Assembly (NCBI RefSeq): GCF_002933395.1
Contig: NZ_PKFN01000007.1
Coordinates: 248,001-312,000 of the forward strand
From: Yoonia maritima
GTDB lineage: Bacteria > Pseudomonadota > Alphaproteobacteria > Rhodobacterales > Rhodobacteraceae
DNA length: 64,000 nucleotides
Direction: 5' to 3'
Shown here: positions 32,581 to 41,600 of the stretch, piece after piece
Layout: the number at the start of each line of letters is the position of its first letter
Position numbering within the stretch: the first letter of the stretch is position 1
Translations under genes and position numbers: made by a program
Notes under the pieces: generated by a model
Database searches by the model: none
Seen by the model: only the letters and a program-made list of their open reading frames with translations
Told to the model about the DNA's origin: nothing

Positions 32581-33644
32581 GCATCTCCGCTTTCGATCAA
32601 CTTTCGTGCGACGGCGCGAAATGCTTGCGCTGGTGGGCTGTCGGGCTTTGATACCACAATCGGTGCACCACCATCCGCAGCAAGGCGGATATCCAAGTGC
32701 AATGGTAGTTCTGCGAGCAGTGGCACGTCCAGTTTGGCGGCCTCTTGCGCGACACCACCGTGACCAAACGTGTGTTCTTCGTGGCCACAGTTCGAACAGA
32801 TGTGGGTGCTCATGTTTTCGATCATGCCGATGATGGGCGTACGCAGTTGTTTGAACATGTCGATCCCTTTACGGGCGTCAAGCAGCGCGATGTCTTGCGG
32901 AGTGGACACGACAATCGCGCCAGAAAGGTCGAACTTTTGCGCCAGCGTCATTTGAACATCGCCGGTCCCGGGGGGCAGGTCCACGATCAGGACATCAAGC
33001 GCACCCCATTGGACTTGGTTCATCATCTGCTGCAACGCGCCCATTAGCATAGGACCGCGCCAGACAACGGCCTGATCTTCGTTCTGCATAAGCCCAATCG
33101 ACATCATCGTGACGCCGTGGTTGCGCATCGGCAGGATTGTCTTGCCATCGGGCGAGGCAGGGCGCCCAGAAACGCCAAGCATCCGTGGTTGCGATGGTCC
33201 GTAGACATCTGCATCCAGCAACCCAACGCGCCGTCCTTCGGCCGCGAGCGCACAGGCAAGATTGGCTGAAACGGTTGATTTTCCAACGCCACCTTTGCCA
33301 GATGCAATCGCGACGATCCGATCAATGCCGGGTACTTTTTGTGGACCTGTCGGTTCCGACTGACGGTTTGGTTTCAGATCGGGTGGGACTGCTTGACTGC
33401 TATGGGCCGTCATTATGGCCGAGACCGACCCAATGCCGGGCATGGCTTTCAGGGCCTCCTCTGCAGCGGCACGCACGGGTTCCAATTGCGGTACAAGCGA
33501 TGGGGCTACTTCGAACACGAAGCGCACGTTGTCGTCATCCACGGATAGGGCCCGCACGAGGCCCGCTGCCATGATATCGTCGCCAGTAATGGGGTCTTTG
33601 ATGGTCTTTAGGGTCGCGATAACCGCGTCACGGGTAATTGTCAC
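32577..33644 (-). CDS. mrp: Mrp/ApbC-type Fe-S carrier ATPase
   Basis: The product is 355 residues from a GTG start. Residues 1-80 are a MIP18/DUF59-like domain. The P-loop ATPase follows, with ASGKGGVGKST, LLDADVYGPSQPRM and VIVDLPPGTGDVQMTL. ICSNCG supplies the CxxC that holds a bridging [4Fe-4S] cluster in dimers of this family. It should deliver Fe-S clusters to apo-proteins in the cytoplasm. Lying in the same operon as a polyferredoxin and beside fdh genes, it may be dedicated to formate dehydrogenase. Whether a second general Mrp exists cannot be seen from this window. Confidence 0.93.
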   Translation of the reverse strand: MTITRDAVIATLKTIKDPITGDDIMAAGLVRALSVDDDNVRFVFEVAPSLVPQLEPVRAAAEEALKAMPGIGSVSAIMTAHSSQAVPPDLKPNRQSEPTGPQKVPGIDRIVAIASGKGGVGKSTVSANLACALAAEGRRVGLLDADVYGPSQPRMLGVSGRPASPDGKTILPMRNHGVTMMSIGLMQNEDQAVVWRGPMLMGALQQMMNQVQWGALDVLIVDLPPGTGDVQMTLAQKFDLSGAIVVSTPQDIALLDARKGIDMFKQLRTPIIGMIENMSTHICSNCGHEEHTFGHGGVAQEAAKLDVPLLAELPLHLDIRLAADGGAPIVVSKPDSPPAQAFRAVARKLIESGDA

Positions 33645-33645
33645 T

Positions 33646-33840
33646 TTAGTCGTCCTGCCCCGTGATGGCGCCAGTTACGACATGTTCAAGATTTAGGTCC
33701 CCAATGGTCAGTACGACCTTGGCGTCAAATGATTTTCCGGCAGTGTCCGCGCCACGCATTGCCTCTTCTATTGCTTGTTGGGACGTGACCCCCACCTGTT
33801 TTAGAAACTTGCGCATGGACATGTTGAAATCGTCGCTCAT
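33646..33840 (-). CDS. Small conserved protein of unknown function (DUF6494-like)
   Basis: The product is 64 residues: FNMSMRKFLKQVGVTSQQAIEEAMR is a helical N-terminal half and AKVVLTIGDLNLEHVVTG a beta half. I recall this family as DUF6494, always beside mrp and ferredoxin-type genes near formate dehydrogenase in Rhodobacterales. It has no cysteine and no signal. It is separated by one base from mrp and by 12 bp from the polyferredoxin gene. It could be a small partner of either. Function unknown. Confidence 0.8.
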   Translation of the reverse strand: MSDDFNMSMRKFLKQVGVTSQQAIEEAMRGADTAGKSFDAKVVLTIGDLNLEHVVTGAITGQDD

Positions 33841-33852
33841 GGGTTTTCCTTA

Positions 33853-35820
33853 TTAGTGATCGCGGCGCTTGGACAGGTAGTCGTCTGTCGTGCGAACGCG
33901 TGGGCGTTCTGCGCCGGTGAATGGGTTGTCGGTAGAATGATACTGGGCCTGAATACGACAGTTGTCGCACATCTGAATCATTTTGGCGGCGTCAGGATTG
34001 CCAAACATCGCATGTTTGCCAGCCAGTTTTTCAGTGATCATCTCAATTGTCGATTTAACGCCAAATAGGCTGCCGCATTCGATACAGGCAAAAGGTTCTT
34101 CTTCGTTCAATACGACTTGGGTCAATGCCGTGTCGGTCGTGTTGAAGCGCGGTTCAAGTGTGATTGCTTTTTCCGGGCAGATATTGCTGCAAAGCCCGCA
34201 CTGTAGGCAGGCATCTTCTTGGAACCGAAGCTGTGGCATGTCCGGGTTGTCAGCCAATGCGCCCGATGGACAAAGCGAAACACAAGATAGGCAAAGCGTA
34301 CATGCGTCGGTATCAACCAGAACAGCGCCATAGGGCGCGGTTTCAGGCAGCGCGATGATATCGTTCGGGTTCAGTGCCTTGGTGGCTGTGCGTGTCACTT
34401 GGCGGCGTGTGCCAATAGGCAAAATCGGGGTTTCGACTGCGATACTTGGTGTCGCGTCGTATAATGCATCTGACATCGCGTCAGGATCCGCAACATCAAG
34501 AAGGGGCACCGCGCGACCGCTTAGCGTTGCGGCTAGTGCTGCCTCTCGTGTAATCGTGTCTCGGTCGGATTTGGGTGAAAGCAGAACGTGGACGTCTGCA
34601 AAACCAGCGCCAAAGGCGGCGAGCATCTCGGCATGACCAAAGCCAGCCAGCGCGGAGACTGCGAACGGGATTACATCACTCGGTAGACCGCGACCAAATC
34701 GCGCGGAAAGCTGTATCATCTCGGTGCCATGTGCATCATCGTGAACCAACAGGCGGGGGTTCTGACCGCCCGCTTTACGGTATGTCCGCGCAAGCGTTTC
34801 TAGCCGTCGGAAGGTGTTATCAACGGATGGCGCATCATATGCGATGGCCCCCGAAGGGCAAAGCGCTGAGCAGGCACCGCAGCCTGCACAAATCAGCGGG
34901 TCAATTGCGACATGATCCCCGGCGGACGTGATCGCACCGGTCGGGCAGGCGTTTAAACAGTTAGAACAGGCGGCCTGTTCGGCACGTGAATGGGCGCAAA
35001 GGCTTTCTTCTAGTTTGACATAAAGCGGTTTTTCAAATGTGCCGACCATTTGTGCCGCATCAAAAACAGCCTTCGCCACGGATGGCGCGTGCTTTGAATC
35101 AGCGCGTAAATAACCGTCGCGTTTTTCATGTGCCGGGAACAGCGGGCTGTTGCCGCTTAGATCAAGGATAATATCGCAATGTGATTGCGCGCCATCTTGG
35201 GGGGCGGTGAATTGCTGCACGCCGCGGCCAGTTGGGTCGACCTCTTGAAGGGCGTCGAAATGGATTTCAAAATGTGCCAAGCTACCGACCGCACGGGTGA
35301 CTTGGCCTTTAACTGTATCAAAACTGCTACTCATTGGGGCGTTATCCGCTGCAGTCAAAAGCAAGGTCACGCTTAAGACCTCGGCCAGTTGTGTGGCCGC
35401 ACCTATTGCAACGGGGCCTGTACCGATAATCAGACAAGTCCCTTCCGACGTGATGTCGCGTACCTTTGGTTCTGACTGCGGTAATAGGCCTTCGGCGATA
35501 AGCGCTGACATCTTTGGTGTGGGTGCGTCTTTGTCAGTGGTCCAGCCGGCACGGTCACGAATATCAACACATTCTGGCGGACTGACATTAAGATCATAGG
35601 CAAGTTCTTGGAAGCGTTCAGTTTCTTGCCCGCAGGCAATTATCACATCACCGCTACCAATTGCCTCGCTCGCGATGTCGATTTCGTGGGTGCAAAGCGC
35701 GGTGTGAACCTTCGAACAAGATAGGCCGGTCGATGCCGAGATCTCCTCTGGGTCGATCTTCTGTGTCCCGGAACAATCGCATAGAATCAGTCGCTTGCCG
35801 TGGGTTGGCTGGCTTGTCAT
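33853..35820 (-). CDS. Polyferredoxin with an HdrA-like N-terminus
   Basis: The product is 655 residues, without signal or membrane segment. Residues 1-75 (CDCSGTQKID, ALCTHEIDIA, DVIIACGQETERF) resemble the start of HdrA-type proteins. A Rossmann-like segment around IIGTGPVAIGAATQL follows. Two ferredoxin pairs are clear: CSNCLNACP/CAGCGACSALCP at about 275-330 and CTLCLSCVSLCP/CLQCGLCSNICP at about 500-560, so about four [4Fe-4S] clusters. Further pairs CIECG (about 578) and MCDNC (about 615) may bind Zn or Fe. It opens the accessory operon and is divergent from the fdh operon. Electron transfer or Fe-S delivery for formate dehydrogenase is a reasonable inference. Confidence 0.88.
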   Translation of the reverse strand: MTSQPTHGKRLILCDCSGTQKIDPEEISASTGLSCSKVHTALCTHEIDIASEAIGSGDVIIACGQETERFQELAYDLNVSPPECVDIRDRAGWTTDKDAPTPKMSALIAEGLLPQSEPKVRDITSEGTCLIIGTGPVAIGAATQLAEVLSVTLLLTAADNAPMSSSFDTVKGQVTRAVGSLAHFEIHFDALQEVDPTGRGVQQFTAPQDGAQSHCDIILDLSGNSPLFPAHEKRDGYLRADSKHAPSVAKAVFDAAQMVGTFEKPLYVKLEESLCAHSRAEQAACSNCLNACPTGAITSAGDHVAIDPLICAGCGACSALCPSGAIAYDAPSVDNTFRRLETLARTYRKAGGQNPRLLVHDDAHGTEMIQLSARFGRGLPSDVIPFAVSALAGFGHAEMLAAFGAGFADVHVLLSPKSDRDTITREAALAATLSGRAVPLLDVADPDAMSDALYDATPSIAVETPILPIGTRRQVTRTATKALNPNDIIALPETAPYGAVLVDTDACTLCLSCVSLCPSGALADNPDMPQLRFQEDACLQCGLCSNICPEKAITLEPRFNTTDTALTQVVLNEEEPFACIECGSLFGVKSTIEMITEKLAGKHAMFGNPDAAKMIQMCDNCRIQAQYHSTDNPFTGAERPRVRTTDDYLSKRRDH

Positions 35821-36001
35821 TGGCTGTCTCTCCCCGCTCTACGTCACCGTAGTAGGATGAGCTTAGCCATTGCTGGTCCTGCAATCAAACCCCAAAAATG
35901 CGGACTCGTGATGCTGCGCTGCGGCGTAACCACGTGATAATAATGCTTTTTTTGAAAACGGTTTTGGTGCAGCATGTTGTTAGATTCTGGAAGAGGCAGC
36001 T

Positions 36002-36565
36002 TTGATACGCAACCCACATCAGTATCAGTCCATGCCAATGGGCATTGTCGTGCGTCGCACCCCGGGGGCAACGCGCTGGGCGAAATGGGCGTGGCGCGCA
36101 GTTGCGGTTCTGCCCGGTGCAGGGCCTGCTGACTGGGTAATTTTACGCGAAAAAGGTGACGTTGCTGAATTTCATGCACAGACGGTGCAACTGGAATTAC
36201 ATGGCGCCGAAAGCGAAGCTTATCTAACTGGTATCTCAGATAAAGAACCCGCGATTTATGTGGTCATGCGTGGCACTGATGACGCAGCGCGCCCATTCCA
36301 TGTGACATTAGTGACTGCATCACCCTACGAGGCACAGGATTACGCTGACAATGGTGATGACATTGTCGAGAAAGTTCCGATGCCTGCTGGCTTAGTTGCT
36401 TGGGTTCGTGATTTTGCGCAGGCTTATTTTGAAGAAGAAGTATTCGTTAAGCGTCGCCGTGATCGCAAGCGCGTTGATGGCGCCGAAGATGGTGTGGGCG
36501 ATGCAAGGATTGCGCAGCTTACCGACGTTTACCGTGCCCCGGTCCGCAAGGGGGCGGTCGCATGA
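36002..36565 (+). CDS. DUF3305 family protein
   Basis: The product is 187 residues from TTG 36002, which has GAAGAGG 5 nt upstream; ATG 36032 or 36038 is the alternative. MPMGIVVRRTPGATRWAKW is the conserved opening, and LELHGAESEAYLTGISDKEPAIYVVMR the core. The C-terminal part (EEVFVKRRRDRKRVDG) is basic. DUF3305 proteins lead three-subunit formate dehydrogenase operons in alpha- and betaproteobacteria and have no assigned function. It overlaps the DUF3306 gene by 4 nt and is the first gene of the fdh operon here. Confidence 0.9.
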   Translation: MIRNPHQYQSMPMGIVVRRTPGATRWAKWAWRAVAVLPGAGPADWVILREKGDVAEFHAQTVQLELHGAESEAYLTGISDKEPAIYVVMRGTDDAARPFHVTLVTASPYEAQDYADNGDDIVEKVPMPAGLVAWVRDFAQAYFEEEVFVKRRRDRKRVDGAEDGVGDARIAQLTDVYRAPVRKGAVA

Positions 36566-37092
36566 CACAAGATTTCTGGTCACGTCGCAAAGCAAAGGTC
36601 GCTGCCGAAACAGAGGCGGAGACGGAGGTTACAGTCGCAGAGCCAGAAATGACCGATGCAGAGGTCCTCGCTGCGTTTGATCTGCCGGATCCTGATACGC
36701 TGATTGCGGGTGATGATATCAAAGGGTTCATGGCGAAAGCTGTGCCGGATCACCTGCGCCGCCGGGCGCTACGTCGTTTGTGGCGGCTGAACCCGGTCTT
36801 GGCGAATGTTGATGGCCTTGTCGATTACGGCGAAGACTTTACCGATAGCGCTAAGGTCGTGGACCACATGCAAACAGCCTATCAGGTGGGCAAGGGCATG
36901 CTGACGCATCTTGAAAAATTGGCCGCACCGCCAGAGGTCATGGCCGAAGACGAAGATGAAGAACCAGAAGAAGCGCCAATTCAGATTGACGCCACGGTTA
37001 CAGCCTACGCTGAAATTGAAACCGAATTAGACGAAGCCCCCGCACCGCGCCGTCGCATGCGCTTTGAATATCAGCAGGAGGTGGCATCGTGA
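36562..37092 (+). CDS. DUF3306 family protein
   Basis: The product is 176 residues. FWSRRKAKV at the start and the core LAAFDLPDPDTLIAGDDIKGFMAKAVPDHLRRRALRRLW are typical of DUF3306. The C-terminal third is strongly acidic (EDEDEEPEE) and ends in RRRMRFEYQQE. No signal or cysteine. It always travels with DUF3305 and a TorD-like chaperone in fdh operons; a role in enzyme maturation is presumed. It overlaps both neighbours by 4 nt. Confidence 0.9.
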   Translation: MTQDFWSRRKAKVAAETEAETEVTVAEPEMTDAEVLAAFDLPDPDTLIAGDDIKGFMAKAVPDHLRRRALRRLWRLNPVLANVDGLVDYGEDFTDSAKVVDHMQTAYQVGKGMLTHLEKLAAPPEVMAEDEDEEPEEAPIQIDATVTAYAEIETELDEAPAPRRRMRFEYQQEVAS

Positions 37093-37700
37093 CAGCAATG
37101 CCTGACATCGCCCTAGTACATCCAGAAGACCGCATGCGTGCGGACCTGTACAATTTCCTTGGGGTGCTTTTGGCGGGGCCGCCGGATGAAATGTTGCTTG
37201 CGCAATGCGCGTCGCTTTCGGGTGACGACACGGCGCTTGGCCAAGCGATAGCGCAATTGGCGCAGGTTGCACGCGTTTCAAAACCCAAAGCGGTTACACG
37301 TGAATTCAACGCATTATTCATCGGCCTTGGGCGCGGTGAGTTATTACCATTTGCCAGCTACTATTTGACGGGTTTCTTGAACGAAAAACCACTCGCGGTG
37401 CTACGCGCCGATATGTCTGCACGTGGAATAGCCCGGGCAGAAAATGTATATGAACCAGAGGATAACATCGCATCCTTAATGGAAATGATGGGCGGTCTGA
37501 TCGTTGGCCGCTTTGCTGGGGGCGCCGCTGACCTAAACGCGCAAAAGACATTTTTTAACAAACATGTCGGTCCTTGGGCTGGGCATTTTTATAGCGATCT
37601 GGAGGCGGCAAAGAACTCTGTTCTTTACGCATCAGTGGGCGCAGTTGGACGAGAATTTATGGGGATCGAACGCGAAGCGTTTCGAATGATTGCGGAGTAG
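37089..37700 (+). CDS. TorD/DmsD-type chaperone for formate dehydrogenase
   Basis: The product is 203 residues from a GTG that overlaps the DUF3306 stop. It is helical, with DLYNFLGVLLAGPPDE, the FNALFIGLGRGELLPFASYYLTG core and EPEDNIASLMEMM, the version here of the conserved ExPDH-type motif of the family. TorD-like chaperones bind the Tat signal and apo-form of a molybdo- or tungsto-enzyme until the cofactor is in. The Tat substrate encoded 300 bp downstream (fdhA) is its obvious client. Confidence 0.88.
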   Translation: MTAMPDIALVHPEDRMRADLYNFLGVLLAGPPDEMLLAQCASLSGDDTALGQAIAQLAQVARVSKPKAVTREFNALFIGLGRGELLPFASYYLTGFLNEKPLAVLRADMSARGIARAENVYEPEDNIASLMEMMGGLIVGRFAGGAADLNAQKTFFNKHVGPWAGHFYSDLEAAKNSVLYASVGAVGREFMGIEREAFRMIAE

Positions 37701-37750
37701 TCCGCGTATTATCGGCGGCTTAGCCGCAATAAGTAAGGGGAGTGTATCTG

Positions 37751-37936
37751 ATGGCAAAGAGCAAAAAGGACGGCAGCAGCCGCCGCGATTTTCTCAAACT
37801 TGGGGTGGCCGCACCGGCGGCGGCAGCAGTGGCGGTTTCGGGAACCGAAGCTGCGGCACAGCCGGTTGATCCGACCTCGGACAAGATGCAGGACACCGCC
37901 CATACCCGCGCATATTTCGAGAGCGCCCGTTTTTAA
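37751..37936 (+). CDS. Formate dehydrogenase region Tat mini-protein
   Basis: The product is 61 residues from ATG 37751, with GGGGAG 8 nt upstream. KKDGSSRRDFLKLGVAAPAAA is a twin-arginine signal. After the signal only about 30 polar residues remain, with no cofactor motif. It matches a known family called 'formate dehydrogenase region TAT target'. Its role is unknown; it sits between the chaperone and fdhA. It might prime the Tat machinery or form part of the enzyme. Confidence 0.9.
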   Translation: MAKSKKDGSSRRDFLKLGVAAPAAAAVAVSGTEAAAQPVDPTSDKMQDTAHTRAYFESARF

Positions 37937-37998
37937 TGGGTGTCTAATTTAATAACCGAGCAAGCCCGCATTGACGGCGCCAGCAAGGGAGACAAGAC

Positions 37999-40965
37999 AT
38001 GTTAAGAAAGAAGACGACAGGCGCTGCGCGCCGCGCTGGAATTCAATCGACCAGCACCAAAGGGGCCATTGATCGCCGCACATTTTTGCGCGGATCTGGC
38101 CTGACCATCGGTGGTCTAACGGCCATCGCCGCAACTGGCGGCACAGTCACCGCGGCAAATGCCCAAGAGACGATGGCCGGTGCGGTTGAAACCATTAAAT
38201 CAGTTTGTACCCATTGTTCCGTCGGCTGCACCGTTCTAGCCGAAGTCGATAATGGGGTCTGGGTCGGACAAGAACCCGCTTGGGACAGCCCGTTCAACCT
38301 TGGTGCGCATTGCGCCAAAGGGGCGGCCGTTCGGGAACACGCCCATGGTGAACGTCGCCTGCGCTATCCGATGAAACGTGAAAACGGCGAGTGGGTTCGC
38401 ATTAGCTGGGAACAGGCCATCGATGAAATCGGCGATGGTATGATGAACATCCGCGAAGAAAGCGGCCCGGACAGCGTTTATTGGCTGGGATCGGCTAAGC
38501 ATAATAACGAACAAGCCTATCTATTCCGTAAATTTGCGGCCTATTGGGGCACGAATAACGTGGACCATCAGGCGCGTATTTGTCACTCGACCACGGTTGC
38601 TGGTGTGGCGAACACATGGGGCTATGGCGCCATGACCAACAGCTACAACGATATGCATCTGTCAAAGGCGATCTTTATCATCGGTGGTAATCCAGCCGAG
38701 GCGCACCCTGTTTCGTTGCAGCATATTTTGAAAGCCAAAGAGCAAAACAATGCGCCTTTGATCGTGTGTGATCCACGCTTTACCCGGACAGCGGCACATG
38801 CCGACGAATTTGTGCGCTTCCGTCCAGGTTCGGATGTTCCGCTTGTTTGGGGTATCCTGTGGCACATCTTTGAAAATAGCTGGGAAGATACCGAATTTAT
38901 CCGCACCCGCGTTTGGGGGATGGATCAGATCCGCGAAGAAGTCGCGCGTTGGACACCAGACGAGGTGGAACGCGTCACTGGCGTTCCGGGTGAACAGCTG
39001 CGCCGCGTGGCATTTACGCTTGCGAACAACCGCCCCGGCACCGTCGTTTGGTGCATGGGTGGCACACAGCACACCACAGGCAACAACAATACCCGTGCGT
39101 ACTGTGTATTACAGCTTGCGCTTGGTAACATGGGTACGTCCGGCGGCGGCACGAACATCTTCCGTGGCCATGACAACGTGCAGGGCGCGACCGACCTTGG
39201 GGTGCTGTCGCACACGTTGCCCGGCTACTACGGCCTTGCCGAAGGATCTTGGAAACATTGGGCGCGCGTCTGGAACGAAGACTATGATTGGCTGCAAGGG
39301 CAGTTCGAATCCAAGGACATGATGGAAGCTACGGGTATTCCTGTTTCGCGCTGGATTGATGGCGTTCTGGAAGACCCTGAAAACATGGACCAACCGAACA
39401 AAGTACGGGCCATGGTTCTTTGGGGGCATGCGCCAAATTCACAGACCCGGATGAAGGAAATGAAAACCGCGATGGAAGAGCTTGATATGCTTGTCGTCGT
39501 GGACCCTTATCCGACCGTATCAGCGGTTCTTCATGATCGGCAAGACGGCGTTTACCTGCTTCCGGCATGTACACAGTTTGAAACACGCGGATCAGTCACC
39601 GCATCAAACCGGTCATTGCAGTGGCGTGACAAGGTCGTTGAACCGCTGTTCGAAAGCCTGCCAGATCACGTGATCATGGCGAAGTTTGCGAATAAATTCG
39701 GTTGGTCCGATAGGTTATTCCGCAATATCGAAATGGAAGACAACGAAACGCCCAACATCGAAAGCCTCACGCGCGAATTCAATAAGGGCATGTGGACGGT
39801 TGGCTACACTGGGCAAAGCCCGGAACGCATAAAACTGCACATGGCGAACCAGCACACGTTCGACAAAACGACGTTGCAGGCGATTGGTGGTCCCGCTGAT
39901 GGTGACTATTACGGTATGCCGTGGCCCTGCTGGGGCACGCCCGAAATGAAACACCCAGGCACGCCAAATCTGTATGACATGAGCAAGCCCGTCTCCAAAG
40001 GTGGTCTGACTTTCCGTGCCCGTTTCGGTGTGGAACGTGATGGCGACAACCTCTTGGCTGAAGGCGTCTATTCGGCAGGCTCTGAAATCACCGATGGTTA
40101 TCCTGAATTCACCTATCAGATGCTGATTGATCTGGGTTGGGATAGCGATCTGACGGATGCCGAAAAGCGTGTCATCGGCTATATTGCTGGCGTTGAAGGG
40201 ATGACTTCTGACGTGGGGCAGTCTGATGACGGCGCCGATGAAGAGGTCGGCGAGGCAGGCATGTCGCCGTTCCCATCTGACTATGATGGGCGTGTTTCTG
40301 GGATTAACTGGAAGACTGACCTTTCTGGCGGTATCCAGCGCGTTGCAATCAAACACGAATGCGCGCCCTTTGGGAACGCCAAGGCGCGTGCAGTCGTCTG
40401 GACATTTCCAGATCCCGTACCCATCCACCGCGAACCGCTTTATTCGAACCGCCGGGATTTGGTTGCAGATTATCCGACCTATGAGGACCGGAAATTCTAC
40501 CGTCTTCCAACGCTTTACGCGTCGATCCAAAAGAATGATTTCTCAGAAGAGTATCCGATCATTCTGACATCGGGCCGATTGGTTGAATATGAAGGTGGCG
40601 GGGATGAAACCCGGTCAAACCCATGGCTGGCCGAGCTTCAGCAAGACATGTTCGTCGAGATTAATCCGCGCGATGCCAACAACCTTGGGGTTCGCGATGG
40701 CACCCAAGTCTGGGTCGAAGGCCCAGAAGGTGGCAAGGTCAAAGTAATGGCCATGGTGACTGAAAGGGTCGGTTCTGGCGTTGCCTTTATGCCGTTCCAC
40801 TTTGGTGGCCATTTTGAGGGCGAAGACCTGCGGGGCAAATACCCAGACGGTGCGGACCCGTATGTTTTGGGCGAAAGCACAAACACCGCGCAGACCTATG
40901 GCTATGATTCAGTGACCCAGATGCAAGAGACCAAAGCGACCCTCTGCAAAATCTGGACAGCGTAA
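37999..40965 (+). CDS. fdhA: Formate dehydrogenase catalytic subunit (W/Mo-bis-MGD)
   Basis: The product is 988 residues, the size of the large subunit in three-subunit enzymes. Arg26-Arg27 in DRRTFLRGSG is a Tat signal. Cys70, Cys73, Cys77 and Cys105 bind the proximal [4Fe-4S] cluster. ARICHSTTV places Cys195 as the metal ligand where related enzymes carry selenocysteine; the codon is TGT. The C-terminal molydopterin-binding domain starts near EEYPIILTSGR. It oxidises formate to CO2 in the periplasm, passing electrons through FdhB and cytochrome b to quinone. The tungstate transporter upstream favours tungsten as the metal. Confidence 0.95.
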   Translation: MLRKKTTGAARRAGIQSTSTKGAIDRRTFLRGSGLTIGGLTAIAATGGTVTAANAQETMAGAVETIKSVCTHCSVGCTVLAEVDNGVWVGQEPAWDSPFNLGAHCAKGAAVREHAHGERRLRYPMKRENGEWVRISWEQAIDEIGDGMMNIREESGPDSVYWLGSAKHNNEQAYLFRKFAAYWGTNNVDHQARICHSTTVAGVANTWGYGAMTNSYNDMHLSKAIFIIGGNPAEAHPVSLQHILKAKEQNNAPLIVCDPRFTRTAAHADEFVRFRPGSDVPLVWGILWHIFENSWEDTEFIRTRVWGMDQIREEVARWTPDEVERVTGVPGEQLRRVAFTLANNRPGTVVWCMGGTQHTTGNNNTRAYCVLQLALGNMGTSGGGTNIFRGHDNVQGATDLGVLSHTLPGYYGLAEGSWKHWARVWNEDYDWLQGQFESKDMMEATGIPVSRWIDGVLEDPENMDQPNKVRAMVLWGHAPNSQTRMKEMKTAMEELDMLVVVDPYPTVSAVLHDRQDGVYLLPACTQFETRGSVTASNRSLQWRDKVVEPLFESLPDHVIMAKFANKFGWSDRLFRNIEMEDNETPNIESLTREFNKGMWTVGYTGQSPERIKLHMANQHTFDKTTLQAIGGPADGDYYGMPWPCWGTPEMKHPGTPNLYDMSKPVSKGGLTFRARFGVERDGDNLLAEGVYSAGSEITDGYPEFTYQMLIDLGWDSDLTDAEKRVIGYIAGVEGMTSDVGQSDDGADEEVGEAGMSPFPSDYDGRVSGINWKTDLSGGIQRVAIKHECAPFGNAKARAVVWTFPDPVPIHREPLYSNRRDLVADYPTYEDRKFYRLPTLYASIQKNDFSEEYPIILTSGRLVEYEGGGDETRSNPWLAELQQDMFVEINPRDANNLGVRDGTQVWVEGPEGGKVKVMAMVTERVGSGVAFMPFHFGGHFEGEDLRGKYPDGADPYVLGESTNTAQTYGYDSVTQMQETKATLCKIWTA

Positions 40966-40976
40966 GGAGAAGTAAG

Positions 40977-41570
40977 ATGGCAAGAGCAAAGTTCCTCTGC
41001 GACGCCGAACGCTGCATTGAATGCAACGCCTGCGTCACCGCGTGTAAAAACGAACACGAAGTCCCTTGGGGCATCAATCGCCGCAAGGTGGTTACGATCA
41101 ATGACGGGAAACCGGGGGAAAGATCAATCTCGGTTGCTTGTATGCATTGTTCGGACGCGCCCTGCATGGCCGTTTGCCCAGTCGATTGCTTTTACCAAAG
41201 CGAAGAGGGGATCGTGCTGCACTCCAAAGACCTATGCATCGGTTGTGGCTACTGCTTTTATGCATGCCCCTTCGGTGCGCCGCAGTATCCGCAAGCCGGT
41301 AACTTTGGATCACGGGGCAAGATGGACAAATGTACCTTCTGTTCTGGCGGCCCCGAAGAAAACCACAGCGCTGCAGAATTCGCCAAATACGGACGCAACC
41401 GGATCGCCGAAGGCAAACTGCCGATCTGCGCCGAGATGTGTTCAACAAAGGCGCTGCTGGCGGGTGATGGTGACACGGTTTCCAGCATCTACCGTGAACG
41501 CGTTGTGGCACGCGGGTTTGGATCTGGTGCATGGGGCTGGGGCACAGCCTATGATCAAAAGGGCGGCTAA
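40977..41570 (+). CDS. fdhB: Formate dehydrogenase iron-sulfur subunit
   Basis: The product is 197 residues with four cysteine clusters for [4Fe-4S] centres: CIECNACVTACKNEH, CMHCSDAPCMAVCPV, CIGCGYCFYACPF, and CTFCSGG with a later CAEMCSTKAL. It has no C-terminal membrane helix, unlike E. coli FdnH, so it must be held by the other subunits. AAGGAGA lies just before the ATG, 11 bp after fdhA. It relays electrons from FdhA to the cytochrome subunit. Confidence 0.95.
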   Translation: MARAKFLCDAERCIECNACVTACKNEHEVPWGINRRKVVTINDGKPGERSISVACMHCSDAPCMAVCPVDCFYQSEEGIVLHSKDLCIGCGYCFYACPFGAPQYPQAGNFGSRGKMDKCTFCSGGPEENHSAAEFAKYGRNRIAEGKLPICAEMCSTKALLAGDGDTVSSIYRERVVARGFGSGAWGWGTAYDQKGG

Positions 41571-41600
41571 GCCGTTCACATTGGGCGAGGGGGCTCATCT

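Noticed and set aside
38581-38583. Possible selenocysteine site in fdhA
   Set aside because: The codon is TGT, plain cysteine; no in-frame TGA occurs in the gene.
39715-40530. 271-codon minus-strand open frame inside fdhA
   Set aside because: fdhA in the other strand is unmistakable, and this frame has no ribosome site or known motif.
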